A stretch of 64,000 bases of DNA. Origin: Pseudonocardia ammonioxydans (GTDB taxonomy: Bacteria > Actinomycetota > Actinomycetes > Mycobacteriales > Pseudonocardiaceae). Positions within the stretch are counted from its first letter, which is position 1. The number at the start of each line of letters is the position of its first letter. The stretch lies in assembly GCF_900115005.1 (NCBI RefSeq), contig NZ_FOUY01000001.1, forward strand, positions 186,001-250,000. Reading direction: 5' to 3'. Position numbers and translations under genes: made by a program. Of the stretch, positions 43,033-51,552 are shown piece after piece. A model generated the notes under the pieces. It worked only from the letters and a program-made list of their open reading frames with translations. It was not told the DNA's origin and did no database searches.

Positions 43033-45851
43033 CCGCTCCGCCGGCCCCCGTCCCCGGCACCGAGCCGATGGCCCGGGCCCTGCTCGACCACGCGTGCAGC
43101 GCGCTGGGGCTGCTGCTCGCGGTCGTCCTGCTGTACGCGGGCGGCCGGTCGTGGTCGCTGCGCCTGGCCGCGGTCGCCGCGACGGCCACGGCGGCGGCGT
43201 TCGACCTGCAGGTCGCGGCGTTGCTCGACGCGGCGGCCGGGCCGCTCCCGCGGCTGCTGCTCACCGCCGTGGCCTGCGCCGCCGCCGTCGCGGCGATGCT
43301 GCTGTTCCCCTCGCCCGGGCCCGGCCGGTGGGGCGGGGCGGCCGCCGCGACGGCTGCCGCGGCAGCCGTCCTCGGGGTCGCCGGCACCGCCGTGGCCGGG
43401 GCGGCGACCGGCTGCGTGGTGTTCTTCGGGTTCCTGCTGCCGACGACCGGGCTGGTCGCGTTGCGGGCCCGGCTGCGCGCCGGGGCGGACTCCGCGTCGC
43501 GGGCCCGGGTCCGGCTGCTGCTGTGCGCGTCGGCGGCGACGCTGGTGATCGCGGTGGTGCTGATGCTGGTCACCGCGCTGCTGGTCGCGCTCGACCGCCC
43601 GGGCCTGACCCTCGAACCGGGCGGGCCGCCGGTCGCGCTGCTGTTCTGGTTCGCCCGGGTGGCCGCGACGGCGCTCGGGGCGGCGGCGCTGCTGGCGTCG
43701 GGATCCGGCCCCCGGGTGCGGACGGCGCAGCACGTGTTCGGCCGGGCCCTGGCCGTCACGCTGGTGGCGGCCGTCGCCGGCGGGACCCTCGCGGCGCTGG
43801 TCGCGGTGCTGAGCGCCGCCGGCGCGGGCCCGGTGGGCGCCGTCGCGCTGGCCGGGCTGCCGGTGGCCGTGGCGTTCCGCCCGCTGTACCTGTGGACCGA
43901 GGCGTTCGCCGACCGGTTGCTGCACGGGACCCGCCCGACCCCGTACAGCGTGCTGGCCGGGGTGACCGCGCTGTCGCACGCTCCGGCGAGTGACGCACCG
44001 GACCTGGACCGGGTGGCCGAGGGCGTCGGCCGGGGTCTGGGCGCCACCACGTGCCGGCTGACCGTGTACCGGACCGGGCTGCGCGACCGCACCTACACCT
44101 GGTCGGACCCGCAGGCCGGCCGGGCCGCGGACGGCGACGCGCTCGTGCGGGTGCCCGTCCGGCAGGGCGAGGAGGAGCTGGGCGAGATCGCGGTGGACCG
44201 GGAGGCGGCGCAGGGCCTGCGGGGCGACTGGCGGAACCTGCTGCCCGACATCGCCGACAGCCTGGGCGTGGTGCTGCACGCGAACCGCTCGGCCATCGAG
44301 CTGGAGCGTCAGCTGCGGGCCGCGCTGGCGCACGGCGAGCGGATCGCGGCGGCCCGGCGGGACGCGGTCGCCCGGATGGACGCCGAGCGCCGCCGCGTCG
44401 AGCGGGACCTGCACGACGGCGCCCAGCACCACCTGGTGAGCCTCGGGCTGAGCCTCGGCCTGGTCGAGCACCTGGTCTCGGCCGGGGAGCACGAGCAGGC
44501 CCGGGACCGGCTGGACACGCTGCTGGCGCAGGTCGACGGCGCCGAGGCGGTGCTGGCCGAGACCGTCGGCGGGGTCTCCTCGGCGGTGCTGGCCGGGCAG
44601 GGCCTCGTCGCGGTCCTGCAGGACACCCTGGCCGGCTCCGAGCCGCCGGTGACGATCGAGCACGACGGCGTGCCCCCGGACCGGCGCTACCCCGACGAGA
44701 TCGCCGACACCGCGTACTTCTGCTGCCTGGAGGCCGTGAACAACGCCCGCAAGCACGCCGCAGGCGCCCCGGTGACGGTCCGTATCGCCGAGCGGGACGC
44801 CACGCTGACGATGACGGTCCGCGACGAGGGCCCCGGCTTCGTCCCGGACCCGGGACCGGGCACGCCCCCGGCACGGGGCCGGGGCCTGCGCAACCTCACG
44901 GTGCGCCTGGTCGCCGTCGGCGGGACGGTCGCGGTGCGCTCCGCCCCCGGTGCGGGGACGACGGTGCTGTGGTCGCTGCCGCTGCCCTCGGGCGACGTCG
45001 GCGCCACGGCGGCGACCGCGGCCGTGGCCGTGGCCGTGGCGGCCGGCGACACCGCGCTCGGGAGCACGGCCGGCGCGCAGACAGCCAGCGGGCAAACGGC
45101 CGGCGGGCAAACGGCCGGCGCTCGAACAGCCGACCGGCAGGCAGCCGACCGGCAGGCAGCCGACCGGCAGGCAGCCGACGGGCAGGCGACCGGCGAGCAG
45201 GCAGCCGATGGGCAGGCAGTGGACGGCACGACCGTCGGACTCCCGGCCGTCACACCCGCCGGCGCCGGCGACCGGACCGCCCCGGACCCGGGCGGGCCCC
45301 GCCGGCCCGCGCCGGGCGGGGTCCGCGAGCAGGTCCGCGAGCTGCTGGGTACCGGTGCCGAGGTCTACGCCGGCACCCCGCACTCCGCGGCGCTCGCCGG
45401 TGCCGCCGCGACCCTCGACCGGGTCCCGCCGGCGGCCGGGCACGACGGCGTGCTCGCGGCCCGGTCCGCGCTGGCGGCGCTGGAGGAGGTGCTGCGGACC
45501 GCGCAGCCGTCACCTCCCGGGGCGGAGCCGCTGCGCTACCGGGTCGAACGGGTGCGGGCCGAGGCGTACGAGCTGGTCGAGGCCGAGCTCGTGGCGGCGC
45601 TGCACGGTCCCGGCGGGGCGCTGGCCGGTGACCTGCGCGAGTCCGCCGAACGGCTGCTCGGCGGGTGCGGGGCCGATCCGGCGGCCCGGCTCGGGCTCCC
45701 GCCCGGCGCGGCGCCCGGCGAGGTGCACCGGGCCGCCGGGCACGAGCTGGCGCGGTGGCAGCGCCTCGCCGGGAACCCCGCGTCGACCGGGGCCGTGCGG
45801 GCCGCGGCGGCGGTGCTGGTCCGGACCTGCGAGCGGCTGCTCGCCGGCTGA
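43029..45851 (+). CDS. Multi-TM sensor histidine kinase with long C-terminal extension
   Basis: 940 residues, GTG 43029. The N-terminal ~290 residues hold about eight membrane helices; a GAF-like segment (GVGRGLGATTCRLTVYRTGL) follows. The kinase core is complete: DAERRRVERDLHDGAQHHLV (His), CLEAVNNARKHAAGAPVTVR (N box), VRDEGPGFVPD and GRGLRNLTVRLVAVGGTVAV (G boxes). Only this one of the three kinase-like proteins looks catalytically intact. After the kinase come ten 5-residue repeats and about 200 more helical residues of unknown function. Likely donor for the response regulator two genes upstream. Confidence 0.85.
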   Translation: MTAPPAPVPGTEPMARALLDHACSALGLLLAVVLLYAGGRSWSLRLAAVAATATAAAFDLQVAALLDAAAGPLPRLLLTAVACAAAVAAMLLFPSPGPGRWGGAAAATAAAAAVLGVAGTAVAGAATGCVVFFGFLLPTTGLVALRARLRAGADSASRARVRLLLCASAATLVIAVVLMLVTALLVALDRPGLTLEPGGPPVALLFWFARVAATALGAAALLASGSGPRVRTAQHVFGRALAVTLVAAVAGGTLAALVAVLSAAGAGPVGAVALAGLPVAVAFRPLYLWTEAFADRLLHGTRPTPYSVLAGVTALSHAPASDAPDLDRVAEGVGRGLGATTCRLTVYRTGLRDRTYTWSDPQAGRAADGDALVRVPVRQGEEELGEIAVDREAAQGLRGDWRNLLPDIADSLGVVLHANRSAIELERQLRAALAHGERIAAARRDAVARMDAERRRVERDLHDGAQHHLVSLGLSLGLVEHLVSAGEHEQARDRLDTLLAQVDGAEAVLAETVGGVSSAVLAGQGLVAVLQDTLAGSEPPVTIEHDGVPPDRRYPDEIADTAYFCCLEAVNNARKHAAGAPVTVRIAERDATLTMTVRDEGPGFVPDPGPGTPPARGRGLRNLTVRLVAVGGTVAVRSAPGAGTTVLWSLPLPSGDVGATAATAAVAVAVAAGDTALGSTAGAQTASGQTAGGQTAGARTADRQAADRQAADRQAADGQATGEQAADGQAVDGTTVGLPAVTPAGAGDRTAPDPGGPRRPAPGGVREQVRELLGTGAEVYAGTPHSAALAGAAATLDRVPPAAGHDGVLAARSALAALEEVLRTAQPSPPGAEPLRYRVERVRAEAYELVEAELVAALHGPGGALAGDLRESAERLLGGCGADPAARLGLPPGAAPGEVHRAAGHELARWQRLAGNPASTGAVRAAAAVLVRTCERLLAG
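45066..45224 (+). repeat. 15-bp tandem repeats inside the sensor kinase gene
   Basis: About ten 15-bp units, such as GCAGCCGACCGGCAG (two exact consecutive copies at 45141-45170), encode the pentapeptide pattern (Q/R)-x-A-(A/T)-(D/G). They form an in-frame hydrophilic linker between the ATPase domain and the C-terminal extension. Copy number is likely to vary between strains. Confidence 0.8.
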
Positions 45852-45887
45852 TCCGCCCGGCCGGAATGACCGGACTGCTCGGGCTGA

Positions 45888-46859
45888 TCAGGCTGCGGCG
45901 AACGCGTCGTCGAGGACGTCCGCGCCGTAGAGGTCCTCGACCCAGTGCGGCTGGTAGATCGTGTCCAGGTAGCGCTCGCCCAGGTCGGGGGCCAGCGCGA
46001 CACAGGTCATCCCGGGCGTGCCGTGCTCGGCCAGCCAGGCGGCCGCCCCGCTGACCACGGTGCCGGTGGAGCCGCCGAACAGGAAACCGGTGCGGGCCAA
46101 CCGGTGGCAGGTCCGGACGGTGTCGGCCTCCTCGACCAGCACGACGTCGTCGACGACGGACTCGTCGAGCTGGGGCGGCCGGTCGCCGCTGCCCAGGCCG
46201 GGGATCATCCGCCGCGCCGCCGGGCCGCCGAAGGTCACCGAGCCGACGCTGTCGACGGCGACGATGCGGACGTGCGGGGCGTTCTCCCGGAAGTACCGGG
46301 CGACACCCATCAGCGTGCCGCAGGTGCCGGCACCGACGAAGACCACGTCGACGTCCGGGAACTCGGCCGCGATCGCCGGCCCGGTGGTCGCGTGGTGGGC
46401 CTTCCAGGCGTTCGGGTTCTCGTACTGGTTCAGCCACACGAAGCGCTCGTCGGACTCGCACAGCTCGCGGACGTGGTTCTTGCGGGCGCCGAGCAGGCCC
46501 AGCTCCGGGTCCGGCTCGGTGATCACGTGCACCTCGGTGCCCAGCGACTCCATCAGCCGGCGGGTCGCCAGGTTGCAGCGGGCGTCGGTGACGCACACGA
46601 ACCGGTAGCCCCGGTTCGCGGCGATCATGCTGAGCGCCACGCCCAGGTTCCCGGAGGAGGACTCGACCAGGAACGACCCCGGCCGCAGGATGCCGTCCCG
46701 CTCGGCGGCCTCGACCATCGCCGTGGCTGCCTTGAGCTTGACCGAACCGGCGAAGTTGAAGCCCTCGCACTTGAGGTACAGCGCGTGCCCGAGGGTCGGG
46801 AACAGGTCGACGTACAGGTCGTCCTGGTTGAACTGCTGGGGACCGGTGATGACCGACAT
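45888..46859 (-). CDS. sbnA: SbnA-like 2,3-diaminopropionate biosynthesis enzyme (PLP-dependent)
   Basis: 323 residues from ATG 46859, with AGGAGG 8 bases upstream. Fold type II PLP enzyme of the cysteine synthase family: the PLP lysine lies in FNFAGSVKLKAATAMV, the substrate loop is VESSSGNLGVALSMIAANRG, and the phosphate-binding loop is GAGTCGTLMGVARYF. SbnA enzymes join O-phospho-L-serine and L-glutamate into N-(amino-carboxyethyl)-glutamate. A partner SbnB is encoded at 55043, at the far end of the NRPS genes, which supports the SbnA reading over plain cysteine synthase. Divergent from the NRPS operon across 245 bases. Confidence 0.85.
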   Translation of the reverse strand: MSVITGPQQFNQDDLYVDLFPTLGHALYLKCEGFNFAGSVKLKAATAMVEAAERDGILRPGSFLVESSSGNLGVALSMIAANRGYRFVCVTDARCNLATRRLMESLGTEVHVITEPDPELGLLGARKNHVRELCESDERFVWLNQYENPNAWKAHHATTGPAIAAEFPDVDVVFVGAGTCGTLMGVARYFRENAPHVRIVAVDSVGSVTFGGPAARRMIPGLGSGDRPPQLDESVVDDVVLVEEADTVRTCHRLARTGFLFGGSTGTVVSGAAAWLAEHGTPGMTCVALAPDLGERYLDTIYQPHWVEDLYGADVLDDAFAAA

Positions 46860-47104
46860 CGGGACCGCCTCCTCGCTCGTTGCGACTGCCGTCAACGGTC
46901 GCGGCCGGCGGCCTCCCGCTCGATCGTGTCCGCACCCGCTCCCGCGGAGGCCGCCCCCGTCCCCGGGTGGGGTCAACCCCCGGGTGGCCACACGACCCGG
47001 CCGTGGGGTCCGCCCGGCTCCCCGCGGGCGCCCGGCGGCGGATGCTCGACGGGCACCGGCAGCCCGCCGGCAGCGCACACCGGCGAACACCGGCGAGGAG
47101 CGTC
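46860..47104. promoter_or_regulatory. Divergent promoter region of the diaminopropionate cluster
   Basis: 245 bases between sbnA and the membrane NRPS gene. It contains a GC dyad around 46973-46990 (GGGTGGGGTCAACCCCCGGG) and a 10-bp direct repeat ACACCGGCGA just before the ribosome-binding site AGGAG (47095-47099). No -10/-35 pair was convincing. Both directions of the cluster are probably controlled here. Confidence 0.45.
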
Positions 47105-50100
47105 ATGGCCGCACCGACCGTTCACCGATCACCCGTCGTCAGAACTGGCTATCGCGCCCCGGACGGCCCCGGTACGGCGTTGACCGGTGCGGACACCGGT
47201 GCCAGCCTTCGCGCCTGCGTCGACGACCGGGAGGTGCCGGCCGGGGTCCTCCCGTCCCCCGGAGGAGGCCAGGTGCCGCTGCACGCCGGACCCTCCGCCC
47301 CGGGTGGCCCGGCGGTGTCCGAACTCGTGCTGGTCGACCGGGAGCAGGCCCAGGGCCGGCGGGTCCGCCGGGACGAGCGCCTGGACCACCTGTTCGAGCA
47401 GCGCTGCGACTGGGTGCGCCGCTACGGCCGCCCGGACCGGCTCGCCGTCGACTCCCCCGAGCTGTCCCTGACCTACGACGAGCTCGACTCCCGCGCCAAC
47501 CGGCTGGCCCGCTACCTGCGGCTGCGCGGGATCCGCGCCGGGGACCGGGTCGCGCTGCTGATCGACGTGCCGGCGCACGCCTACGTCGCGATGCTGGCCG
47601 TGCTCAAGGTCGGTGCCACCTACGTCGCGCTGGACGTCACCGCCCCCACCGGGCGGCTGGTCTACATCGTGGAGGACGCCCGGGTCCGGACCGTGCTCGC
47701 GCTGTCGCACCTGCAGCAGCGGGTCGACCGGATCGACCTGCTGGCCGCGACCGGCGCCGAACTGGTGCACCTCGACGTGGTCGCTCCCCTGGTCGACGAG
47801 CTCGACGGCCGCCGGCTGATCGACGCCGAGCGGGGCGTGGGCGACAACCCGCTGGCCTACATCAGCTACGCCTCGGTCTCCGGCCGCCCCGAGGGCGTCG
47901 CGATCGACCACCCGAGCATCTGCAACTTCGTCAAGGTCGCGGCCGAGACCTACGGCATCCGGCCCGAGGACCGGGTCTACCAGGGGATGGCGCTCGCGTT
48001 CGACTTCGCCGTCGAGGAGATCTGGGTGCCGTGGGTCAGCGGCGCCACCCTCGTGCCGCGCCCGCCCGGGCCGGGTCTGCTGGGCCCGGCGCTGGGCGGG
48101 TTCCTCGCGGCGCACCGGGTCACCGCGCTCTGCACCGTGCCGCACGTGCTCGACACTCTCGACGCCGACCTGCCCGGCCTGCGCTTCCTGCTGGTCTGCG
48201 GCAAGGACGGCCGCCCGGAGGCGCTGCGTCGCTGGTGCCGCCCGGGCAGGCGGTTCCTCAACGTCTACGGCCCGACCGAGGCGACCGTGACCGCGACCTG
48301 GTCGCAGGTCCGGCCGGTCGGCCCGGTCACGATCGGGATCCCGCTGCCGACCTACAGCACCGTCGTGCTCGACGTGTCCGACCCGTACCGGGCGCTGCCG
48401 CACGGGCACACCGGCGAGATCGGGATCGCCGGGATCGGGCTGGCCTGCGGCTACCTCAACCACGACGACCTCACCGAGCAGGTCTTCATCCGCGACTTCC
48501 TCGGCATCCCCGGCAACCCCTCGGGCCGGATCTACCGGACCGGGGACCTGGGCCGGGTGAACACCGACGGCGAGCTCGAGTACCTGGGCCGGGTCGACGG
48601 CCGGGACCGCGAGCAGCAGCGGTACGGGCCCGGCACCGCCCTGGCCCCGGCACCGGCGGCCGCACCGGCCGCGCCGGTCACCGCACCGGCGGTCGCTACG
48701 GCCACTGCGGGCGCTGCAAGCACTGTGAGCACTGCGGGGCACGCGCTCCCCACCGGCCCGGCCGCGGCGCTGGCCGAGGTGCTGGCCGACGTCCTCGGCG
48801 CACCGGCCGCGCCGGACCAGCACTTCTTCGACGACCTCGGCGCCGACTCGATGAGCATGGCCCGGTTCTGCGCCGCGGCGCGCAAGCGCGCGGACCTGCC
48901 CCCGGTGTCGATGAAGGACGTCTACCGGTACCCGACGCTGCGGGCGCTGGCGGCGGCGCTCGCCGACGACGGGTCCAGCCCGGCCGAGCGGAGCCTGCTC
49001 GAGGCACTGGCGCAGGTGCTGGACACCGAGGTCGGGCCGGACCAGCACTTCTTCGACGACCTCGGCGCCGACTCGATGAGCATGGCCCGGTTCTGCGCGG
49101 CGCTGCGCAAGCGGGTGGACCTGCCCCCGGTGTCGATCAAGGACGTCTACCGGTACAGCACCGTCCGCGCGCTCGCGACCGGGCTCGGGGTGGCCGGCGG
49201 CGCGACGACCGGCGGTCGGGCGGGCGAGGCCGGGCCGGGCGCGGCCGGGGGGAACGGGGCGCCGCTGCCGGACGCGGTCGTCCCCGTCCCGCTGTCGGAA
49301 CCGGTCGGCACCCCACGGCACGCGCTGTGCGGCGCCCTGCAGGCGCTCACCTTCCTGCTGTACTCGGCGCTGCCGATGCTCGTGCTCTACCGGGGCCTGG
49401 AATGGGCGCTGGCCGGGGCCGGTCTGCTCGAGCTCTACCTGCGGGCGGTCGCCGTCGCCGGGGGCGGCTTCCTCGCGCTGTGCCTGCTGCCGATCGCCCT
49501 CAAGTGGATCATCATCGGCCGTTGGCGGCCGCAGCAGATCCGCGTCTGGAGCCTGGCCTACCTGCGGTTCTGGATGGCGCGGGCGCTGGTGCGGGCGAAC
49601 CCGCTGGCGCTGTTCGCCGGGTCCCCGCTGTTCGTGCTCTACCTGCGGGCGCTCGGCGCACGGGTGGGCCGCGGCGTCACCGTGCTGACCCGGCACGTAC
49701 CGGTGTGCACCGACCTGATCACGATCGGGGACGGCACGATCGTGCGCAAGGACGCGTTCCTGTCCGGCTACCGGGTGCACGACGGCGTCCTCCAGACGGG
49801 GCCGGTCACCCTCGGCCGCGACGTGTACGTCGGCGAGAAGACCGTGCTCGACATCGGGACCTCGATCGGCGACGGCGGCGAGCTCGGGCACACGTCGTCG
49901 TTGCACGCCGGTCAGTCGGTCCCCGCGGGTGCCCGCAGGCACGGCTCACCGGCGCAGCCGACCGACACCGGGTACCGCGTCGTCGCGCCGGCGGCCTGTC
50001 CGCCGCTGCGGCGGGCGGTGTTCGCCACGGTGCAGCTGGTCAACCTGGTCGCGATCGCAGGCCCGCTCGGCCTCGGGGCGGCGTTCCTGCTGCTCACGCA

Positions 50101-51508
50101 CGTCCCGCAGCTGGCCGCGCTGGTCGACACCGGCGTGCCGGCGTTCACCGACGCCGCGTTCTACGGCGAGGTGCTGACCGCCTCGGCGGTGCTGTTCGCC
50201 GCCGGGACCGTGCTCGGCCTGCTGGGGACCGGCACCGTGGGGCGGCTGCTGCGGCCGCTGGTGCGCACCGACCGGGTGTACCGGCTCTACGGCACGGCCT
50301 ACTGGGCACACCGGGTGATCGCCCGCACGACGAACCGGAAGACCCTGACCGAGCTGTTCGGGGACTCCTCGTTCATCGTCGACTACCTGCGGTGGGTCGG
50401 TTACCGGCTCACCCCGGTCGTGCAGACCGGGTCGAACTTCGGGATGGCGGTCCGCCACGAGAACCCGTACGTGTGCTCGGTCGGCCACGGGACGGTCGTC
50501 GCGGACGGGCTGTCGATGCTCAGCGCCGACTACTCCGCCTCGTCGTTCCGGGTGTCGCCGGTGTCGATCGGCGCCGGGAACTTTCTCGGCAACAACATCG
50601 CCTACCCGGCGCAGGGGCGGACCGGGGACGACTGCCTGCTGGCGACCAAGGTGCTGGTCCCGATCGACGGGCCGGTCCGCTCCGGCGTGGGGCTGCTCGG
50701 CTCGCCCAGCTTCGAGATCCCCCGCTCGGTGGAGCGCGACACCGGGCTGGAGCTGCCGCCGGACGAGCTGCGCCGCCGGCTGGCCGGCAAGGACCTGCAC
50801 AACGCGGCCAGCATCGGGCTGCGGCTGCTGACCCGCTGGCTGCACCTCGTCGGCACGCTGCTGCTGACGACCGGGGCGTGGGAGCTCTCCCGCACCGTCG
50901 GCGTCTGGGCGTTCCTGCCGCTGCCCGCCGCGACGCTGCTGTTCACGGTCACCTTCTACGTGCTCGTCGAGCGGGCCACCGAACACCTGCAGATCGTCGC
51001 CCCGGACGGCTGCTCGATCTACGACCGCGCGTTCTGGCAGCACGAGCGCGCCTGGAAGGTCCCGTCCGAGTCCTACTTCCCGCTGTTCGACGGCACCCCG
51101 TTCAAGTCCGTGCTGTGGCGCCTGCTGGGCGTCCGGATCGGCCGGCGGGTGTTCGACGACGGCTGCTTCCTCACCGAGCGGTCGTTCACCGCCATCGGCG
51201 ACGACTGCACGCTCAACGCCGGGAGCATCGTCCAGTGCCACTCGCAGGAGGACGGCGCGTTCAAGTCCGACCGCACGGTGCTCGGGGCCGGCGTGACGCT
51301 CGGGGTCGCCGCGTTCGTGCACTACGGCGTGCACGTCGGCGACGGCGCGGTGCTCGCCGCCGACTCCTTCCTCATGAAGGGCGAGCAGGTGCCCGCCGGG
51401 GCCTGCTGGGGCGGCAACCCGGCCGGCGAGATCCACGCCGACCGGTACGCCCCCGCCGCCGTCGCCCCGGCGGCACCACCCGTCGTTCCCGCCCTGCCGG
51501 CCGCATGA
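47105..51508 (+). CDS. Pls/PosA-type membrane NRPS with degenerate A domain and two carrier domains
   Basis: 1467 residues from ATG 47105 (AGGAG 5 bases upstream). Residues about 92-500 are an adenylation domain resembling Pls: FDFAVEEIW (Asp about 300), NVYGPTEATVTATW (about 386), YRTGDLG. Two features are lost: the P-loop reads YASVSGRPEGV (about 256; Lys replaced by Glu), and after GRVDGRD the C-terminal subdomain with the A10 lysine is missing. Two carrier domains follow (Ser about 582 and 657, both GADSMSMARF), then the Pls terminal region: membrane helices alternating with three LbH/acyltransferase-like units up to the end. In poly-lysine synthetase this region forms isopeptide bonds at the membrane. 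Confidence 0.88.
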   Translation: MAAPTVHRSPVVRTGYRAPDGPGTALTGADTGASLRACVDDREVPAGVLPSPGGGQVPLHAGPSAPGGPAVSELVLVDREQAQGRRVRRDERLDHLFEQRCDWVRRYGRPDRLAVDSPELSLTYDELDSRANRLARYLRLRGIRAGDRVALLIDVPAHAYVAMLAVLKVGATYVALDVTAPTGRLVYIVEDARVRTVLALSHLQQRVDRIDLLAATGAELVHLDVVAPLVDELDGRRLIDAERGVGDNPLAYISYASVSGRPEGVAIDHPSICNFVKVAAETYGIRPEDRVYQGMALAFDFAVEEIWVPWVSGATLVPRPPGPGLLGPALGGFLAAHRVTALCTVPHVLDTLDADLPGLRFLLVCGKDGRPEALRRWCRPGRRFLNVYGPTEATVTATWSQVRPVGPVTIGIPLPTYSTVVLDVSDPYRALPHGHTGEIGIAGIGLACGYLNHDDLTEQVFIRDFLGIPGNPSGRIYRTGDLGRVNTDGELEYLGRVDGRDREQQRYGPGTALAPAPAAAPAAPVTAPAVATATAGAASTVSTAGHALPTGPAAALAEVLADVLGAPAAPDQHFFDDLGADSMSMARFCAAARKRADLPPVSMKDVYRYPTLRALAAALADDGSSPAERSLLEALAQVLDTEVGPDQHFFDDLGADSMSMARFCAALRKRVDLPPVSIKDVYRYSTVRALATGLGVAGGATTGGRAGEAGPGAAGGNGAPLPDAVVPVPLSEPVGTPRHALCGALQALTFLLYSALPMLVLYRGLEWALAGAGLLELYLRAVAVAGGGFLALCLLPIALKWIIIGRWRPQQIRVWSLAYLRFWMARALVRANPLALFAGSPLFVLYLRALGARVGRGVTVLTRHVPVCTDLITIGDGTIVRKDAFLSGYRVHDGVLQTGPVTLGRDVYVGEKTVLDIGTSIGDGGELGHTSSLHAGQSVPAGARRHGSPAQPTDTGYRVVAPAACPPLRRAVFATVQLVNLVAIAGPLGLGAAFLLLTHVPQLAALVDTGVPAFTDAAFYGEVLTASAVLFAAGTVLGLLGTGTVGRLLRPLVRTDRVYRLYGTAYWAHRVIARTTNRKTLTELFGDSSFIVDYLRWVGYRLTPVVQTGSNFGMAVRHENPYVCSVGHGTVVADGLSMLSADYSASSFRVSPVSIGAGNFLGNNIAYPAQGRTGDDCLLATKVLVPIDGPVRSGVGLLGSPSFEIPRSVERDTGLELPPDELRRRLAGKDLHNAASIGLRLLTRWLHLVGTLLLTTGAWELSRTVGVWAFLPLPAATLLFTVTFYVLVERATEHLQIVAPDGCSIYDRAFWQHERAWKVPSESYFPLFDGTPFKSVLWRLLGVRIGRRVFDDGCFLTERSFTAIGDDCTLNAGSIVQCHSQEDGAFKSDRTVLGAGVTLGVAAFVHYGVHVGDGAVLAADSFLMKGEQVPAGACWGGNPAGEIHADRYAPAAVAPAAPPVVPALPAA
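48770..49219 (+). repeat. Tandem duplication of the carrier (T) domain coding sequence
   Basis: Two adjacent 225-bp units (48770-48994 and 48995-49219) each encode one 75-residue T domain. The core around the phosphopantetheine Ser is identical over a long stretch at both DNA and protein level, for example DQHFFDDLGADSMSMARFCA. Flanks differ more, so the duplication is either recent or kept alike by gene conversion. Confidence 0.85.
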
Positions 51509-51552
51509 CGGTCCGGCCCACCGTTCCCACCTTCTGTGAAGAGGACCCGCCG

